Assembly (NCBI RefSeq): GCF_946885725.1
Contig: NZ_CAMPGZ010000027.1
Coordinates: forward strand, 1 to 25,583
DNA length: 25,583 bases
Reading direction: 5' to 3'
Source: an uncultured Nocardioides sp.
GTDB taxonomy: Bacteria > Actinomycetota > Actinomycetes > Propionibacteriales > Nocardioidaceae
Shown: in pieces, positions 15,236-23,466 of the stretch
Layout of the letters: each line of letters starts with the position of its first letter
How positions within the stretch are numbered: the first letter of the stretch is position 1
Notes under the pieces: model-generated
What the model was told of the DNA's origin: nothing
The model's database searches: none
The model's input: the letters and a program-made list of their open reading frames with translations, nothing else
Program-made: the position numbers and the translations under genes

Positions 15236-16192
15236 ATGACCGCGACAAGCCCGCCTACCGCGACGACCGGGCCGATGGACCTCGTGCTGCTCGAAGACCA
15301 CCCGGACCAGACGCGCGTCGAGACCCTGCTCAGCAAGGCCGAGGCCAGCACCTACGCCGAGTGGTTCTCCACGCTCGGCGACCCCACCCGCGTCCGCCTC
15401 CTCCACGCGGTCGCCTCTCGCTCGACCGGCGTCAAGGTCGGCGACCTGGCCAAGCTCCTCGGCATCAGCCAGTCGACCTGCTCCCACCACGTCGATCTGC
15501 TCCGCAAGGTCGGGTTCGTGGTCGTCGACAAGGTCGGCCCCTCCAGCGTCGTCCACGTCAACACCGCGTGCTGCGCCGGCCTGCCGCACGCGGCCGACGT
15601 CATCATGGGCACCCTGGCCACCGCACCCTGCTGCCCGTCCGACCTGCCCGATGGCGTCACGACCCGTGCCATGACCGACGACGACCTCGCCGTCGTCCAA
15701 GCCATCTACGCCGAAGGCATCGCCACCCGCAACGCCACCTTCGAGACCGAGGTCCCGACCATCGAGGCGCTGCGCACCAAGTTCCTGCCCGGTCACCGGT
15801 GGGTCGCCGAAGCCCACCCCGACCACCCGACCATGGGCGACGTCACCGGCCCCGACGGCTCCCGCATCGTCGGCTGGACCGCCATCTCCCCCGTCTCCAG
15901 TCGGGAGGTGTACTCAGGCGTCGGCGAGAGCTCCGTCTACGTCACCGCCTCGGCCCGGGGGCGAGGCATCGGAAAGGCGCTGCTCCACCGACAGGTCACC
16001 GAAGCCGACGCCGCCACCGAGAACGGTGGCATCTGGACCCTGCAGACCTCGATCTTCCCCGAGAACCGGGCCTCCATCGCCCTGCACAGATCAGCCGGCT
16101 ACCAGACCATCGCCGTACGACCCCGCATCGCACAGCTCGACGGTGTCTGGCGCGACACGGTCCTCATGGAACGCCGCCGCGCATGTGACTGA
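15236..16192 (+). CDS. ArsR repressor fused to ArsN-like GNAT acetyltransferase
   Basis: The 318-residue protein has two domains. Residues about 25-130 are an ArsR/SmtB winged helix (TLGDPTRVRLLHAV, DLAKLLGISQSTCSHHVDLLRKVGFV). It has Cys82 in the recognition helix, a Cys112-Cys113 pair in NTACCAGLPHAADVIMG and Cys132-Cys133, all plausible arsenite ligands. Residues about 142-314 are a GNAT enzyme of the phosphinothricin/arsinothricin acetyltransferase (ArsN1) type: IYAEGIATRNATFETE, VGWTAISPVSSREVY, SSVYVTASARGRGIGKALL (acetyl-CoA loop 241-248) and ENRASIALHRSAGY. The domains are in frame with no stop. Such enzymes N-acetylate arsinothricin or phosphinothricin. The fused form would be both sensor and detoxifying enzyme; that link is inference. 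ATG 15236 is chosen from the -10 spacing; the longer upstream frame is antisense to arsO. Confidence 0.92.
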   Translation: MTATSPPTATTGPMDLVLLEDHPDQTRVETLLSKAEASTYAEWFSTLGDPTRVRLLHAVASRSTGVKVGDLAKLLGISQSTCSHHVDLLRKVGFVVVDKVGPSSVVHVNTACCAGLPHAADVIMGTLATAPCCPSDLPDGVTTRAMTDDDLAVVQAIYAEGIATRNATFETEVPTIEALRTKFLPGHRWVAEAHPDHPTMGDVTGPDGSRIVGWTAISPVSSREVYSGVGESSVYVTASARGRGIGKALLHRQVTEADAATENGGIWTLQTSIFPENRASIALHRSAGYQTIAVRPRIAQLDGVWRDTVLMERRRACD

Positions 16193-16290
16193 CGATTGAT
16201 GTCCTTGCTCCTGACCGCCTCGTGGAAGGGCTCTTCGACCCCGATGAGCCCGACGAGGACGACGCGAACGGCCTCGGCGAGGTCTCGTGA
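16189..16290 (+). pseudogene. Possible C-terminal remnant of a tyrosine integrase
   Basis: After a stop at 16186-16188, the frame that overlaps the last codon of the ArsR-ArsN gene encodes LTIDVLAPDRLVEGLF followed by an acidic tail DPDEPDEDDANGLGEVS and a stop. Such acidic tails after a DRL-type helix are seen at the ends of actinobacterial integrases, and the position next to a tRNA with a duplicated 3' end agrees. The stretch is only 33 codons, so the similarity is weak evidence. Confidence 0.3.
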
Positions 16291-16383
16291 CACGGAGCCG
16301 TGCCCACCTCTGCCACGCTTCTGCCACGCCGTCAGAACCAGGCCTCCCGCGAGGCAGCGGCTGTACCGCTGACTTGGGGTGTC

Positions 16384-16410
16384 GTAGGCCCCGTGGTGTA
16401 GGCCCCGTGG
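16384..16410. repeat. Tandem duplication of the tRNA-Lys 3' end
   Basis: GTAGGCCCCGTGG is present twice, at 16384-16396 and 16398-16410, one base apart. The second copy covers the acceptor and part of the T arm of the tRNA. Duplicated tRNA 3' ends are usual at integrated-element junctions (att sites). The ars cluster lies on that side. Nearby are two small hairpins (16342-16355, 16355-16371) and the 9-bp repeat CTGCCACGC at 16310 and 16321. Confidence 0.7.
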
Positions 16411-16471
16411 GACTCGAACCCACAACCCGCGGATTAAAAGTCCGCTGCTCTGCCAGTTGAGCTAGAGGCCC
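16399..16471 (-). tRNA. tRNA-Lys (anticodon TTT)
   Basis: The minus strand folds as a 73-nt cloverleaf. The acceptor stem GGGCCTC pairs with GGGGCCT, with G-U at the first and sixth pairs. The D arm is GCTC/GAGC, the anticodon arm GCGGA-CTTTTAA-TCCGC with anticodon TTT, and the T arm GTGGG-TTCGAGT-CCCAC. The discriminator is A and CCA is not encoded. The two wobble pairs in the acceptor stem are slightly unusual; a 3' end replaced by integration could explain them. Confidence 0.95.
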
Positions 16472-16738
16472 GGGTGAGGTGGGAAACCCGGGATGACGCC
16501 GGTGGGATTCCTGACCCGTTCACGTGAGTATTCCATCCCGGCGTTCGTCGGTCCCGCGGCCCTCCTGCCGGCATCTGCCGAGGTGGGGACGGGGGCGTTC
16601 TGCCAACTGGTTGGGTAGTCAGAACGAAGCGGTTGGTAGGTCAAACTAAATCCACTACTCCACTCTGGATACCGGTCTAATCCGGCCCTTTCTCCCTTTC
16701 ACGCGCGCTTGACGGTCCACTCCAACACTGCCGAGTGA

Positions 16739-16757
16739 CTTGCGGGGTGGCCGCAAG
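16739..16757. promoter_or_regulatory. CTTGCGG-N5-CCGCAAG palindrome before the peroxidase gene
   Basis: Perfect 7-bp arms lie 8-14 bp before the candidate start codons of the peroxidase. The 16600-16735 stretch upstream is less GC-rich and probably holds the promoter, but I could not pick -10/-35 elements. The palindrome may be an operator or a leader hairpin. The rest of 16472-16738 has no gene. Confidence 0.4.
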
Positions 16758-16765
16758 CGTTATGT

Positions 16766-19700
16766 GTGGGGATGGGGAAGGCCATGTACCAACCTGTTCG
16801 GGGGAAGGGCTCTCGGGTCCGAAACCCAGGGAAAGGCAAGCACGCAGCAACTAGGACGAGGCGGAAGCGAGGCGTTGCCGGCGCCACGACGATCCTCCTC
16901 GGCCTCGGGATGATGCCGGCGATCACATCGTCGGTCGCGACAGCCGCAGTCGCACCGGAGGGTCAGGGGTTCCACCTCAACGCCTCCGACCTGCGGCACA
17001 TCTTCAAGCAGATCCAGATCGCCGAGCAACACGTCGCCAATCCAGGTACGCCGGACAACCCGTGCGCCAGCCTGGTGGGCGATGGCCCGAACCAGATCCC
17101 GCGGGCCGGCAACGGCCGCGAGCTGCCCTGGGGCCTGCGCACCGTGGACGGGTCGTGCAACAACGTGTTCCCGATCGAGGGACGCGACACATGGGGAGCG
17201 GCGGACACGGAGTTCCCGCGGCTGGTGCCGGCCAAGCACCGCGGCGGCTACAACAATCCGAACGGCAACGTCGTAGATCCCGAGCCGCGTCGGATCAGCA
17301 ACCTGATCGTGGACCAGACCAACCGCAACCCCGCCGCCGTCGAGGCCGCGGGCACCGACGTCGCCGCCGCCGACGACAACGGCACCCTGGCGATCGGCAA
17401 CGTGGCGCCGGACGCCGGTCTGTCCGCGCCGTTCAACTCCTGGTTCACGTTGTTCGGGCAGTTCTTCGACCACGGCCTCGACCTGGTCACGAAGAGCAAG
17501 ACGGACTCCGTCGTGATGCCGCTGGCGGCCGACGACCCGCTCGTCGTCGGGGGCCGTGACGGGGACCCGGCCACAACGGCCGACAACGTTCCGGTCGGGA
17601 CGCCCATGATCCTGAGTCGGACCGTCAACTCGAATGGGCGCGAGGCGACGAACACCACGACCTCGTACGTCGACCAGAACCAGACCTACACGTCACACCC
17701 CGCGCACCAGGTGTTCCTGCGCGAGTACGCGGACGCCGCCGCGCCTACCGAGACAGGTGGGCTGCTGACGGGTCCGGGCGGCGGGATGGCCACGTGGGAC
17801 GACGTGCAGGCTCAGGCCAGCTCGATGCTCGGTATCGAGCTCGACGACATGGACGTCCTGAACGTGCCGCTGCTCGTGACCGACCCGTACGGTCACTTCA
17901 CGCGCGGGACGAACGTGCGCCCGCGCGTCGTCTTCGCGGCCGGCGACCAGCCTGCCGGCGCATCGTGCACCGCACCGTCCGGTGGGAACGTCACGTGTGT
18001 CGGCACCCCGGCGAACCCGCTGGACGTGACGAACGCGGTCAAGACCGGTCACGCGTTCCTCGACGACATCGCCCACGCGGCGGTGCCGAACGCCGCCGGC
18101 ACTCACAACTCAGTGCTGCTCGGTCAGCACTTCGTGGCCGGTGACGGCCGGGCCAACGAGAACATCGGCCTGACCGCGGTGCACCACATCTTCCACGCGG
18201 AGCACAACCGGCTCCAGGCAGACATCGACGGGATGATCCGAGGGGCCAACGCCGTGCTCACCACGGAGGAGGCCACTGCTTGGCAGAACCTCAACCCGAA
18301 CTCCGGCTGGGGCTACGGCGAGCGGCTGTTCCAGGCCGCGCGGTTCGTGACCGAGATGGAGTACCAGCACCTGGTGTTCGAGGAGTTCGCGCGCAAGGTG
18401 CAGCCGATGGTGAACGTCTTCGGCGAGGAGGGTGGCTACCACCCCGAGGTCAACGCCGCGATCCGTGCGGAGTTCGCGCACGCGGTCTACCGGTTCGGCC
18501 ACTCGATGCTGACCGAGACGGTTGCCCGCAAGCGCTTCGACGGCACGAACGACAGCCTTCCGCTGATGTCCGCGTTCCTCAACCCGAACGAGTTCCTCGA
18601 CGGGTACACGAAGGACGTCGACGGGACGACCGTTCCCGACCCAGAGGCTGCGGCCGGCGCGATCATTCGCGGCATGACCCGTCAGACGGGCAACGAGATC
18701 GACGAGTTCGTGACCGAGGCCCTGCGGAACAACCTGCTCGGTCTCCCGCTGGACCTGGCCACGATCAACATGGCCCGGGCTCGCGACGCCGGCGTGCCGC
18801 GGCTCAACGAGGCACGGCGCGCGTTCTTCGCCAAGTCCGGCAACACCGCCCTGCAGCCCTACGAGAGCTGGGCCGACTTCGGGTTCAGCCTCAAGCACCG
18901 CGCGTCGCTGGTGAACTTCATCGCGGCGTACGGCACGCACGGCACGGTCACTGCGGAGACAACGGTCGCGGGACGACGCAACGCCGCCGCGCTGCTGCTG
19001 TACGGACCGGCAGGTGCGGACGGGGTCCTGGAGGACATCGCCACTACTCCGGAGAACGAGGCCGCGGACAACCCGACCGGCACCCAGCCGGCGGACGCGT
19101 CCGACTTCCTCAACGGCACCGGGACCTGGGCGGACGACCCGGAGACGGGTCTGCCGACCACCGGCCTCGAGGACATCGACCTGTGGGTCGGCGGCCTGGC
19201 CGAGAAGCAGATGGTCTTCGGTGGTCTGCTCGGCCCCACGTTCAACTACGTGTTCGAGCTCCAGATGGAGGACCTGCAGGACGGTGACCGGTTCTACTAC
19301 CTGCACCGCACGCCGGGCATGAACCTGCTCACCCAGCTCGAGGGCAACTCGTTCTCCGAGCTGATCATGCGCAACACCGACGTGCAGGGACTGCCCGCGG
19401 ACTCGTTCTCGCGGCCGGACCTTGTCTTCAACCTCGCGAACCTGAGCACCGTGGAGGACAACCCCGACACGGTGGACATCGACGAGTCCACGCTCCTCAC
19501 CACGATGGCGGACGGGACGCTTCGCTTCTCCGGTACCGAGCACGCCGTCTTCAACGGCAGCGCTGAGAACGACCGCATCTGGTCGAGCGAAGGCGACGAC
19601 ACGATCCGCGGCAACGACGGTGACGACTGGATCCAGGGCGGCGACGGCAACGACAACCATGTCGGTGGCCTGGGCAACGACATCCTCGTCGACCTCAACG

Positions 19701-21553
19701 GTGACGACGTCATCAAGGGCGGCGGTGGCCACGACGCCATCTCCTCCGGCCAGGGTGGCGGCGGCGACCTCAACCAGGGTGGCTTCGGCAACGACTTCAT
19801 CCTGGGTGGGAACGACATCACCGAGACGTTCGCGGGTGAAGGTGACGACGTCGTGTACGGCGGCGACGCCGAGGACTTCGTCTTCGGTGACGGCGGCGAC
19901 GACTGGATCGAAGGCGGTCGTGGTCCCTTCGACCAGCTCATGGGCGACAACGGCCAGCCGTTCCAGGACGACATCAACGAGGCCGGCCACGACGTGATGA
20001 TCGCGTACGGCGGAGAGAAGGACTACGACTCCGAGGGCGGGGACGACATCATGCTCCACGGCCCCGGCATCCAGCGGAGTGAAGGCATGCGTGGCTTCGA
20101 CTGGGTCACCCACCAGGGCGACCCGCTCCCGGCCGACTCGGACATGCTCTTCACGGGTCTTCTCCCGCCGATCGAGGCCAACCGCGACCGGTTCGACATG
20201 GTCGAGGCGCTCTCGGGTGCCAACTTCAACGACATCCTGCGTGGGGACGACCGTGGAGTCGCCGACCTCACCCCGCCTGCCAACGAGCCCAAGGAGTCGC
20301 ACGTGCTGGACGCGGCGGGCGTGGCCAGGATCACCGGGGCGAACACGCTGTTCCGGGCCGACCAGCTCCCGTCGGGAGACCGTGTCTTCGCGGGCGGCAA
20401 CATCATCATGGGTGGTGACGGCAGCGACGTGCTCGAGGGTCGTGGCGGCGATGACATCATCGACGGCGACGCGCAGCTCGAGGTCCGGCTCGTCGTCCCC
20501 TACAAGGACGGCAGCGTGCGGCGGGTGACGAGCATGCTCGACGTGCAGGCCGACGTACTGGCCGGCCGGACGCTTCTGGGCCAGCACTCGATCGAGCGGA
20601 TGATCGTCCGTCCGAGCAGCCCGGGCGACCATGACGTGGCGCTGTTCTCGAACCCGCAGGACGAGTACACCATCACCAACAACGCCGACGGCACGGTGAC
20701 GGTCGCGCACGACGGCGGCACCGGCATCGACGGCACGGACACGTTGCGCGGCATCGAGGAGATGCTGTTCAACCAGGCCGTGCTGGACGACACTCCGGAC
20801 CCGCCGGCCGCGCCGACGCTGCTCCAGGTGACCCCTGGGGTCGGCAGCGTCACGGTCAACTTCACCGCTGGTGCGGATGGTGGTCTGCCGATCACCGAGT
20901 TCCGGGTGAGCGTGTTCGAGGGTTCGTCCACCACGCCCGACAGGACCCTCGTGGTCCCGTCGAGCCAGACATCGCTCACGGTGAAGGGTCTGACCCCGGG
21001 TGTGCCGGTCAGGGTCACGGTGGCCGCGGTGAACGCCGCGGGCGTCGGCACCGCGTCCGCGAAGTCGGCCCCCGTCACGCCGAAGGCGCCGGAGGTTCCG
21101 GACGGTGACACCGGCACGCCTCCGGGCACCGGTACCACGCCGCCTGGCACGGGGACTCCTCCGGGCACGGTTCCGCCGCCTCCGGGCACGGGATCGGGTA
21201 CGACGCCTCCGGGTACGACTCCTCCGGGCACCGGCAAGCTGACCGCGCCGGACGCACCCAAGGTGCGCAAGGCCAAGTCCGGCAAGCGGGGCGGCGTCAA
21301 GACCGCGACCGCGAGGTGGGCGGCACCGGCCGTCGACGGCGGCTCGGCAGTCACGGGCTACCGGGTCTACGCAATCAAGATCGGGGCGAACGGCAAGGTC
21401 AAGAAGGTGACCCGCTCGAAGCTCATCGACTCCGATCGCCGCAGCATCAAGATGCGCCTGCCCGCCGGTCTCTACCGGTTCCAGGTCATGGCCATCAACG
21501 ACATCGGTCAGGGTGACCTGTCGGCGCGGTCCAACACCGTCGTCAGCAGATAA
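16766..21553 (+). CDS. Secreted animal-type haem peroxidase with RTX-like and FnIII domains
   Basis: The 1595-residue protein has a long basic N-terminus and a signal peptide (TTILLGLGMMPAITSSVATA). The peroxidase domain (about 150-890) shows the distal His in FGQFFDHGLDL (His236), RANENIGLTAVHHIFHAEHN, and the proximal His in YRFGHSML (His579), which match animal haem (peroxidasin-like) enzymes. Residues 930-1055 and 1209-1235 hold RTX-like GGxGxDx calcium repeats. Two FnIII-like domains (about 1345-1441, 1493-1595) flank a PPGT linker. It probably acts outside the cell and oxidises halides or phenolics with peroxide; the substrate is unknown. The start is uncertain: GTG 16766 or ATG 16772 or 16784, with GGGGAAGG too near the last. 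It is followed by a strong terminator, so monocistronic. Confidence 0.92.
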   Translation: MGMGKAMYQPVRGKGSRVRNPGKGKHAATRTRRKRGVAGATTILLGLGMMPAITSSVATAAVAPEGQGFHLNASDLRHIFKQIQIAEQHVANPGTPDNPCASLVGDGPNQIPRAGNGRELPWGLRTVDGSCNNVFPIEGRDTWGAADTEFPRLVPAKHRGGYNNPNGNVVDPEPRRISNLIVDQTNRNPAAVEAAGTDVAAADDNGTLAIGNVAPDAGLSAPFNSWFTLFGQFFDHGLDLVTKSKTDSVVMPLAADDPLVVGGRDGDPATTADNVPVGTPMILSRTVNSNGREATNTTTSYVDQNQTYTSHPAHQVFLREYADAAAPTETGGLLTGPGGGMATWDDVQAQASSMLGIELDDMDVLNVPLLVTDPYGHFTRGTNVRPRVVFAAGDQPAGASCTAPSGGNVTCVGTPANPLDVTNAVKTGHAFLDDIAHAAVPNAAGTHNSVLLGQHFVAGDGRANENIGLTAVHHIFHAEHNRLQADIDGMIRGANAVLTTEEATAWQNLNPNSGWGYGERLFQAARFVTEMEYQHLVFEEFARKVQPMVNVFGEEGGYHPEVNAAIRAEFAHAVYRFGHSMLTETVARKRFDGTNDSLPLMSAFLNPNEFLDGYTKDVDGTTVPDPEAAAGAIIRGMTRQTGNEIDEFVTEALRNNLLGLPLDLATINMARARDAGVPRLNEARRAFFAKSGNTALQPYESWADFGFSLKHRASLVNFIAAYGTHGTVTAETTVAGRRNAAALLLYGPAGADGVLEDIATTPENEAADNPTGTQPADASDFLNGTGTWADDPETGLPTTGLEDIDLWVGGLAEKQMVFGGLLGPTFNYVFELQMEDLQDGDRFYYLHRTPGMNLLTQLEGNSFSELIMRNTDVQGLPADSFSRPDLVFNLANLSTVEDNPDTVDIDESTLLTTMADGTLRFSGTEHAVFNGSAENDRIWSSEGDDTIRGNDGDDWIQGGDGNDNHVGGLGNDILVDLNGDDVIKGGGGHDAISSGQGGGGDLNQGGFGNDFILGGNDITETFAGEGDDVVYGGDAEDFVFGDGGDDWIEGGRGPFDQLMGDNGQPFQDDINEAGHDVMIAYGGEKDYDSEGGDDIMLHGPGIQRSEGMRGFDWVTHQGDPLPADSDMLFTGLLPPIEANRDRFDMVEALSGANFNDILRGDDRGVADLTPPANEPKESHVLDAAGVARITGANTLFRADQLPSGDRVFAGGNIIMGGDGSDVLEGRGGDDIIDGDAQLEVRLVVPYKDGSVRRVTSMLDVQADVLAGRTLLGQHSIERMIVRPSSPGDHDVALFSNPQDEYTITNNADGTVTVAHDGGTGIDGTDTLRGIEEMLFNQAVLDDTPDPPAAPTLLQVTPGVGSVTVNFTAGADGGLPITEFRVSVFEGSSTTPDRTLVVPSSQTSLTVKGLTPGVPVRVTVAAVNAAGVGTASAKSAPVTPKAPEVPDGDTGTPPGTGTTPPGTGTPPGTVPPPPGTGSGTTPPGTTPPGTGKLTAPDAPKVRKAKSGKRGGVKTATARWAAPAVDGGSAVTGYRVYAIKIGANGKVKKVTRSKLIDSDRRSIKMRLPAGLYRFQVMAINDIGQGDLSARSNTVVSR
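21109..21234 (+). repeat. PPGTG-type linker repeat inside the peroxidase gene
   Basis: Codons for (T)PPGTG and PPGTT recur about eight times between the two FnIII-like domains, with imperfect DNA copies of CCTCCGGGCAC. It is an extended flexible linker, probably long enough to span cell wall. Such repeats change length by slippage, so copy number may differ between strains. Confidence 0.8.
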
Positions 21554-21564
21554 CTCCCCACAGG

Positions 21565-21604
21565 GCGGTGGCGTCCGGAGGCTCGGGCCTCCTGGCGCCA
21601 CCGC
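21565..21604. terminator. Terminator between peroxidase and DUF2510 genes
   Basis: Outer arms GCGGTGGCG and CGCCACCGC (21565-21573, 21596-21604) enclose an inner GGAGG/CCTCC stem, 11 bp after the peroxidase stop and followed by TTT. It can act on both strands for the converging DUF2510 gene, whose stop is 33 bp further on. Confidence 0.85.
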
Positions 21605-21637
21605 TTTGCCTTCCCGACGTCTCCCCCCCGGAAGTCG

Positions 21638-22234
21638 TCACACTCCGGGGTCGAGTGCGTGGCACCTGGCGCTCACCGGCGGGTACGGGCCGTGCGGGCC
21701 CTCTGGATCCGCGCCTAGGTGTTGCGTTGGTACGTCGGGCAGCGTGCACTCGGTCAGCCGCGGATCCTCGGGGGTCGTCGCGGCGCCGAGCACGGCGGTC
21801 GGCTCCAGGCAGTCGGACGGTGCCGTCGCCTGGGCGAGCAGCGCGCCGGCGGTGCCGGCGGCCGCCACCGCGGCAGCGGCCAGGCAGGCCCGCGAGGTCC
21901 TCGCCCAGGATGTGCGCTCGTCAGACCCGGCGTCCCCGAGCCGCCCGGCCTCGGTCGGTGAGCACAGCGTCTCCGGGGTCGGCTGAACGCTGAGCCCCGC
22001 CATCGGTGCGGCACCGTCCGGCGCGTCCCACTCGTCGCCGTTCCAGAACCGCAGCGCGGCGGGGTTCTCAGGGTCGGCGTACCAGCCCAGCGGCGCCGGC
22101 GGAGGCGGTGGCTGACCGGCCGGCGGCGAGGGCGGCGAACCGGCGCTCGCCCGGGTCTCGAGAGCGGGGGAGGGCGCCGGCGACCCGCGCCGGTCGGCGT
22201 CGTCAGAGCTGTTCCCCCGCTTGAAGAAGGTCAT
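21638..22234 (-). CDS. DUF2510 domain membrane protein
   Basis: The 198-residue protein has a short basic and polar N-terminus, a Pro-rich stretch (SPPSPPAGQPPPPPAP, about 33-48) and a DUF2510 domain, LGWYADPENPAALRFWNGDEWD (49-70), with its typical Trp and Asp residues. This domain is common in actinobacterial membrane proteins and has no known activity. One helix at about 115-136 (ACLAAAAVAAAGTAGALLAQA) is followed by an outside domain of about 60 residues with four Cys-containing positions. I chose ATG 22234 (MTFFKRG); a longer frame from 22264 adds only MRKPFQHGRA. Convergent with the peroxidase gene. Function unknown. Confidence 0.8.
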   Translation of the reverse strand: MTFFKRGNSSDDADRRGSPAPSPALETRASAGSPPSPPAGQPPPPPAPLGWYADPENPAALRFWNGDEWDAPDGAAPMAGLSVQPTPETLCSPTEAGRLGDAGSDERTSWARTSRACLAAAAVAAAGTAGALLAQATAPSDCLEPTAVLGAATTPEDPRLTECTLPDVPTQHLGADPEGPHGPYPPVSARCHALDPGV

Positions 22235-22327
22235 CGCGCGCCCGTGCTGAAATGGCTTCCTCAACTCTGCTGGGTTGTCGCCCGCTGCCGCATGACACGA
22301 TCGGTTTACCCCGCATGGGTCACGGAA

Positions 22328-22346
22328 GGCGTACTACTCGTACGCC
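22328..22346 (-). terminator. Terminator-like hairpin after the phosphotransferase gene
   Basis: Arms GGCGTAC and GTACGCC (22328-22334, 22340-22346) with a 5-bp loop lie 8 bp beyond the stop codon on the minus strand and are followed by TTCC. The short perfect stem at this position suits a terminator. Confidence 0.6.
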
Positions 22347-22354
22347 GTCTCGCC

Positions 22355-23368
22355 TCAGACCAGTCCGGTCTCGAACGCCAGCGCGGCCTGGTGCAGCCAC
22401 CACGGCAGGGCTTCGCGCTCCCGTGCGCGTACGGCGGGATCGGGGTGCTCGACGATGTCGAGCGACTTGTTCCAGCCCAGCCAGGCGAGACCGGCCAGCA
22501 GCCCGAGCCGCAGCGCGGCCGGGTCGTGAGCGGGTCCGGCCGCCTCGCGCTGCAGCTCCAGGAGGTCGTCGAGTCGGGCCGTGATCGTCGCGCTGTCGGT
22601 CGCCGTACCGAGAGGGCCGAACAGGTGCGCGCAGCCGACGATGAGCCGGCCGATGTCGACCTCGGCCGGGCCGACCGTGGCCAGACCCCAGTCGATCAGG
22701 GTCAGTCGACCGGGCCGGTCGGGCTCGAAGGCCATGTTCACGGTGGCCAGGTCGCCGTGCAGCAGGGTGGGCGGCAGCGCGAGGCACGCCGCGGTGATCG
22801 GCCCGGTGTCCTGGGCCAGGGCGAGGACCCGGTCCCCGACCTCGCCCGGTGCGACCTCGGGCCAGTACTCCCACCCGCGCAGCGCGAAGTCGATCAGCCG
22901 GGCGCCGGCGTGAGGGCGGATCCGGCCCGGCTCGAACATCGAGAGAACTGCGTCGAGCGGGGTGAGGCCGGCGGGCGCCTCGCCGAGGAACGCCGCATGG
23001 AGGTCGGCGCAGGCGCGGAGCATCGTGCGCGCCTGCTCTGGTCGTACGACGGACTTCCAGCTGAGCACGGCGTCGCCGAGGTCACGCATGACCAGCACGC
23101 CGAGCCCGTCCTCGCCGTACCACGCGTCGACCACGGGATGGAGGACGCTCTCGGGCAGCCGGTCGAGGATGCCGCTCTCGAAGAGTGCCACCTCACGTCC
23201 GCGGGTGTCGCCGGAGAGCTGCATGACCAGGTCGACGGACGGATCGAACCGCTTGACGATCACCCGCGAACCGTCGCGGAGCCGCACGCGCTCGAGGGTC
23301 GCGCCGGAACGCCCGTCGTCGTTCACCGGAGCACGTTCGACGGCGTCCTGAAGGAGGGCGCGGTCCAT
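22355..23368 (-). CDS. APH-family phosphotransferase (aminoglycoside/choline kinase fold)
   Basis: The 337-residue protein has the APH fold: ATP-binding Lys39 in RVIVKRF, hinge VLVMRDLGD, catalytic loop LLHGDLATVNMAF (Asp206 and Asn211), and the Mg-binding motif LTLIDWGLATVGPAEVDIGRL (Asp226). It transfers phosphate from ATP to a small hydroxylated substrate that the sequence does not reveal. There is no typical antibiotic-resistance context, so a metabolic or regulatory substrate is likelier. ATG 23368 follows GATGAG. The gene is divergent from the cupin gene and ends at a hairpin. Broad family is firm, function open. Confidence 0.88.
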   Translation of the reverse strand: MDRALLQDAVERAPVNDDGRSGATLERVRLRDGSRVIVKRFDPSVDLVMQLSGDTRGREVALFESGILDRLPESVLHPVVDAWYGEDGLGVLVMRDLGDAVLSWKSVVRPEQARTMLRACADLHAAFLGEAPAGLTPLDAVLSMFEPGRIRPHAGARLIDFALRGWEYWPEVAPGEVGDRVLALAQDTGPITAACLALPPTLLHGDLATVNMAFEPDRPGRLTLIDWGLATVGPAEVDIGRLIVGCAHLFGPLGTATDSATITARLDDLLELQREAAGPAHDPAALRLGLLAGLAWLGWNKSLDIVEHPDPAVRAREREALPWWLHQAALAFETGLV

Positions 23369-23466
23369 GGCTCATCGTGGCGTGCCGGTCGCATACGACA
23401 CAGCGCCCGAAGGCACTAGCCCGAACGTGTCTTGTCGGCGGTCGTCCGGGCGGAGCAGCGTCCGTA

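Noticed and set aside
16091..16425. Two minus-strand frames of about 110 residues across the tRNA end
   Set aside because: They run through the tRNA-Lys gene and the end of the acetyltransferase gene, and show no recognisable domain.
21109..21234. Minisatellite or CRISPR-like repeat in the peroxidase gene
   Set aside because: It is in frame and encodes a Pro/Gly/Thr linker, so it is coding.
18110..21601. 1163-residue minus-strand frame opposite the peroxidase
   Set aside because: It mirrors the calcium-repeat codons and reads as Val/Asp/Arg repeats. The plus-strand frame has haem-ligand motifs and a signal peptide.
22355..23368. Aminoglycoside-resistance gene
   Set aside because: The fold is APH-like but nothing in the context or motifs points to an antibiotic substrate; the family includes many metabolic kinases.
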